From NCBI GenBank assembly GCA_016926925.1, contig JAFGNQ010000144.1, positions 1-17,494 of the forward strand: DNA of 17,494 nt. The letters are read 5' to 3'. Position 1 is the stretch's first letter, and every line of letters begins with the position of its first letter. The DNA comes from Candidatus Aminicenantota bacterium. Its GTDB lineage: Bacteria > Acidobacteriota > Aminicenantia > Aminicenantales > Aminicenantaceae. Under the pieces are notes generated by a model. That model had not been told where the DNA came from and made no database searches. It saw nothing but the letters and a program-made list of their open reading frames with translations. The position numbers and the translations under genes are program-made. Shown here piece after piece: positions 14,665 through 17,494 of the stretch.

Positions 14665-16794
14665 TCATTGATCCTGGATGTAGCCGAGGGCTTTCAACCT
14701 TTCCCGCTCTTCGATGCTCAATTTGGGCTTATCCCCTGTTTGGAATCCCATGGAGGCTTTTTCAAGAAAGCGGCTAAGGAAATGCTCGAGAGCAGTTCCT
14801 GGAAGCGTATTCCCGCTAAGTACGTCTAAAACTCCGGGATCCTTATCGATCTCATAGACTTGAATGTCCAACCCGCCCATGTCCGGAAAGATGATTGCCC
14901 TGAAAGGAAAGGAATCGACGACATAGCCGGAATAATTCGAAGACATCACGGTCGAACGACAAATCCGAGTCCTTTTCTCCGGGAGATGAAAGAGATTAAG
15001 CCCCTGGGTCAATCCTGCATATGGATAGGATATCTCCAATAAATCACATAGGGTTACCACAAGGTCTGAAGTGAGTGCCGGTTTTTCAATGACACGAAAG
15101 CCCGGATGAGAACCGGGTATGTGCAGTATCAACGGGATGTGAATCCCTTCCTCGTGCAGAACCACATTGTGCCCCACAAGTCCATGTTCCCCCAGGCCTT
15201 CTCCATGGTCGGCAATGATGATGGTGATCGTATTCTCGGATAAGCGCGCTTCCTTCAATATTTCCAGAAATTTGCCGACGACACTATCAGCACAAGCAAG
15301 ATTCTCATCGTAAACATCGTTGATCAACTCAATATCTGCAGGACTCCGGTCATTCTCCGTCAGAATCCGGTCTATCTCTTCATGGAACGCCTTGGTTGGG
15401 GCCTCGAATCTCTTCTGGTATTTGCCGAAGTAAGGCTCAGGCATCATATAGGGCGCATGGGGCTCCCTGAGATGCATATATAAATAAAAGGGCTTCTGTT
15501 TAATCCCTGCAACAAATTTCTCAAAGGGGACTATGAAATCTTCGGCTCCGACAACCTCACTTTCCTGGTAAAGCTCTACGAATCGGTCAAAGCCCTTGTG
15601 GTAATTGTAAGCCTTCCCGAAAAAAGGATTCGAAGAAATTGCGGCCGTCACATAACCTTTTTTTCGAAGGAGCTCCGGGAAGGTGACGATCCCTTCCCGC
15701 AGGCTGCTGTAAAAGGCGGAAACAACACCGTGAAAATCCGGTGGAAGACCGGTCAATAGGGTTCCGGTGGAGGCCAGGGTGTAGGCGGCTTCTGAAAACA
15801 TATCGGTGAATCTGAAGCCGTTTGAAGACAAAACGTCGATATTGGGAGTGGTTTCGCGGTGATATCCGTAACAGCTCATATGATCGGCTCTGGCGGCATC
15901 AAGGAGAATCAGGAGGATGTTTTTGCCATTGGCAATTTCCCGCAATCGTGGCGATTCGAGATTTTCTACTCCGGCCTCGATCAATTGACTTTTTTCGAGT
16001 CGGATATTCTGAGAGCGGGTCTCCGGAATATCGACTTCGATATGATGAAACGTTTTATCCAACATGGAAATTCGGATGGTTTTCCCATTCACGATCGACT
16101 GAGAAAAGGTACGCTCACCATTTTCATACAGAATTCGTATGTTCCCCTGGACCGGCCCTTTTCCAGCAAACCTATAAGAGAGTTCCAGGTGCGCGTCTTC
16201 CCGGGGATTGAGGAAATAATGGAACTTAACGGGAGTCAAGAAATCCAGCTCTGAGCTGAATCTGTTTTTCAACTTTTGAAACCTTTTTGGATAGATGTTT
16301 ATCTCTTGGACGGCAACACAATCTGTTTCCGAAAAATGGAAAATGAGCCGGTTGCTCCCAATCCTGACTTTATCCGCAGAAACCAACCGGCGAAAGCGGC
16401 GACCCTTCACAGGAAACAAGGCTTCGTTCACTTGAATTTTCAATGAGGGAATTTCTTCGAAGAGATCCACCTCGATAACATACGGCTCTAGCTTTATTAC
16501 TTCAAAATGAATTCCGGAATCCGGTTGTAAGGGCGAACGAAAAAACCTCTTGTTCCGCCCCAATCTCGGTGCCGACCAGCTGCCGAAAAAGAGTTTCTCT
16601 CGGCCGATGTGGTTCATTTTGCAAGTCATGACACCATCAACCGCAATTGGAGATAAATGTGATGTCCCTAGAGGTTTTTGTGTGCAGGAGGGCGCAAAAA
16701 GAATCCACGCTAGAAGCACTATCCCTGGAAAATATCGGATGATAGGATCGGGCCTAATGACAACTTTTAGTTGATTTTCTATTTGTATGCTCAT
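14665..16794 (-). CDS. Sulfatase-fold (alkaline phosphatase superfamily) hydrolase or transferase, probable lipoprotein
   Basis: 709 residues. The N-terminus has a hydrophobic segment (22-36) ending APSC, a possible though imperfect lipobox with C37. Residues about 60-280 are an unassigned beta-rich domain. The sulfatase fold spans about 290-640: LLDAARAD with D299, YMHLREPH (439-446) and ADHGEGLGEHG with D529 and H530. At the nucleophile position the sulfatase CxPSR motif is replaced by T339-LASTG, so no formylglycine can form; a threonine nucleophile is typical of phosphoethanolamine or phosphoglycerol transferases and related enzymes. It ends 'LKALGYI', as does the partial gene upstream. 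ATG 16794 has no clear ribosome site. It probably follows the 56-residue gene (gap 71 bases) in one operon. Confidence 0.8.
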   Translation of the reverse strand: MSIQIENQLKVVIRPDPIIRYFPGIVLLAWILFAPSCTQKPLGTSHLSPIAVDGVMTCKMNHIGREKLFFGSWSAPRLGRNKRFFRSPLQPDSGIHFEVIKLEPYVIEVDLFEEIPSLKIQVNEALFPVKGRRFRRLVSADKVRIGSNRLIFHFSETDCVAVQEINIYPKRFQKLKNRFSSELDFLTPVKFHYFLNPREDAHLELSYRFAGKGPVQGNIRILYENGERTFSQSIVNGKTIRISMLDKTFHHIEVDIPETRSQNIRLEKSQLIEAGVENLESPRLREIANGKNILLILLDAARADHMSCYGYHRETTPNIDVLSSNGFRFTDMFSEAAYTLASTGTLLTGLPPDFHGVVSAFYSSLREGIVTFPELLRKKGYVTAAISSNPFFGKAYNYHKGFDRFVELYQESEVVGAEDFIVPFEKFVAGIKQKPFYLYMHLREPHAPYMMPEPYFGKYQKRFEAPTKAFHEEIDRILTENDRSPADIELINDVYDENLACADSVVGKFLEILKEARLSENTITIIIADHGEGLGEHGLVGHNVVLHEEGIHIPLILHIPGSHPGFRVIEKPALTSDLVVTLCDLLEISYPYAGLTQGLNLFHLPEKRTRICRSTVMSSNYSGYVVDSFPFRAIIFPDMGGLDIQVYEIDKDPGVLDVLSGNTLPGTALEHFLSRFLEKASMGFQTGDKPKLSIEERERLKALGYIQDQ

Positions 16795-16865
16795 GACAGT
16801 TTTCAGAGTACAAAATGAAATGTCCGATTAACAAACTCATCCCCTTGACCTGAAGGAATACCCGA

Positions 16866-17036
16866 TTAGTGAGGCGTGCTTTTTTTACCGACGAAACCCA
16901 TGACGATGGCGAAGAGCAAGCCCACGCCGGCCCCGACAGCCACAAAAATCGAAATGTTGTCGAATATAAGTCCTAAAATGAGACCTATAGCCGCTCCGAC
17001 CAATACGGGAATACGCCTGACTAGATAACCGCCCAT
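16866..17036 (-). CDS. Small glycine-rich membrane protein (56 residues)
   Basis: A start with AAAGGAGGG six or seven bases upstream opens a 56-codon frame ending in TAA at 16868-16866. After MGGYLVRRIPV come two hydrophobic segments (about 11-25 and 30-49) with regularly spaced glycines (VGAAIGLILG and VAVGAGVGLL), separated by FDNIS and followed by a basic KK tail. This is a two-helix hairpin with glycine-zipper spacing. No family is recognised with certainty. It starts 15 bases after the stop of the upstream sulfatase-fold gene and precedes the second one, so the three are probably one transcription unit. Confidence 0.75.
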   Translation of the reverse strand: MGGYLVRRIPVLVGAAIGLILGLIFDNISIFVAVGAGVGLLFAIVMGFVGKKSTPH

Positions 17037-17051
17037 ATCAAATCCCTCCTT

Positions 17052-17494
17052 TTATTTTATATAGCCGAGAGATTTCAATATCTCCTTAGTTTTTTCATCC
17101 AAATCCTTCTGTCCGGGTCGATACAGCCTGCTTTTGGAATATCTGTACTCATTAAAAAGTTTTTTGAAATCATTCTTTTTTGTTTGCAATTCGGCTTTTT
17201 CCCATCTGTCGCAATCCAAGTGATAAAATTCAAAAGCATTCGTCCCCATTCGTTTAATAAATTTGAAATGCGCCGATTGGATGGCCTTTTGTTCGGCTCC
17301 GTAGAGAATCGCTTCACTAAACCCGAGCAAATCGAGATCGACCTCTTTTTCTATGGAAAAAATTTCAGATAGACCCACACCCATCACCTCCGCCTTTGAG
17401 TCAAGGTCCAAAATCTCCAAGACTGTCGGAAAGATGTCAATCAACCTGACCAATTGGCTGATCTTTCTGTTGTGAATTTTGTATTTGGGATTGT
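17052..17494 (-). CDS. Sulfatase-fold protein, C-terminal part (runs off the right edge)
   Basis: The frame is open to the window end with no start needed; 147 C-terminal residues are visible. 'QLVRLIDIFPTVLEIL' matches the conserved 'DI.PT.L.L' helix that follows the catalytic domain in sulfatases. Next come 'GVGLSEIF' and a strand with 'KAIQSAHFKFIK', equivalent to the part that re-reads the user record in this family. The tail 'EKTKEILKSLGYIK' parallels the end of the downstream 709-residue protein, suggesting paralogues. The catalytic residues lie outside the window. It is the first gene seen of a likely three-gene minus-strand operon. Confidence 0.7.
   Translation of the reverse strand, partial: NPKYKIHNRKISQLVRLIDIFPTVLEILDLDSKAEVMGVGLSEIFSIEKEVDLDLLGFSEAILYGAEQKAIQSAHFKFIKRMGTNAFEFYHLDCDRWEKAELQTKKNDFKKLFNEYRYSKSRLYRPGQKDLDEKTKEILKSLGYIK

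Noticed and set aside
16754..16945. 63-codon minus-strand frame overlapping the small membrane protein and sulfatase start
   Set aside because: It overlaps two better-supported genes in another frame, and its composition does not resemble a protein.

Overview
The window looks like a piece of a Gram-negative bacterial chromosome of roughly balanced base composition. The predicted proteins include a beta-barrel-like outer-membrane protein, a Tat substrate, lipoprotein or Sec signal peptides, and sulfatase-fold proteins ending in 'LK(A/S)LGYI'. From memory, this mix (DUF5916, M14, M19, sulfatase-fold and many short exported hypotheticals) recalls Acidobacteriota or Candidatus Aminicenantes. That assignment is an inference; no marker gene is present.

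Layout. Bases 1-138 may be the 3' end of a methyltransferase-like gene cut by a repeat. Bases 81-381 hold two tandem units of a structured intergenic repeat, followed by a strong sigma70-like promoter and an acetyl-CoA carboxylase carboxyltransferase with alpha and beta halves fused. Next come a 75-codon remnant of a fatty acid desaturase and a CapA-type phosphoesterase. Facing them on the minus strand are an exported C26 gamma-glutamyl hydrolase-like protein and a 61-residue protein. Bases 5578-5678 carry a deleted copy of the repeat, immediately before a Tat-exported M19 dipeptidase homologue. An outer-membrane CBM9/DUF5916 protein follows, and then a minus-strand M14 metallopeptidase diverging from an exported LolA-like protein. 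A complete repeat unit (13636-13867) lies between that gene and a convergent exported protein of unknown function. The right end is a minus-strand cluster: the 3' part of one sulfatase-fold gene, a 56-residue glycine-rich membrane protein, and a 709-residue sulfatase-fold lipoprotein candidate.

How it fits together. Many products act outside the cytoplasm: M14, M19 and C26 peptidases, an outer-membrane barrel, and sulfatase-fold enzymes. This suggests envelope remodelling or use of peptides and glycans. The accAD fusion and the desaturase remnant are the only lipid-synthesis genes.

The most notable signal is the intergenic repeat. Three loci share the same order of hairpins, and several stems keep their pairing although the bases differ. 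Each complete unit is flanked by a 12-base direct repeat (perfect within a locus) and ends in a terminator-like hairpin with a T-run. It sits upstream of a promoter, between divergent genes and between convergent genes, so it behaves as a dispersed structured element and not as the leader of one gene. No tRNA, rRNA, CRISPR array or insertion sequence was seen.
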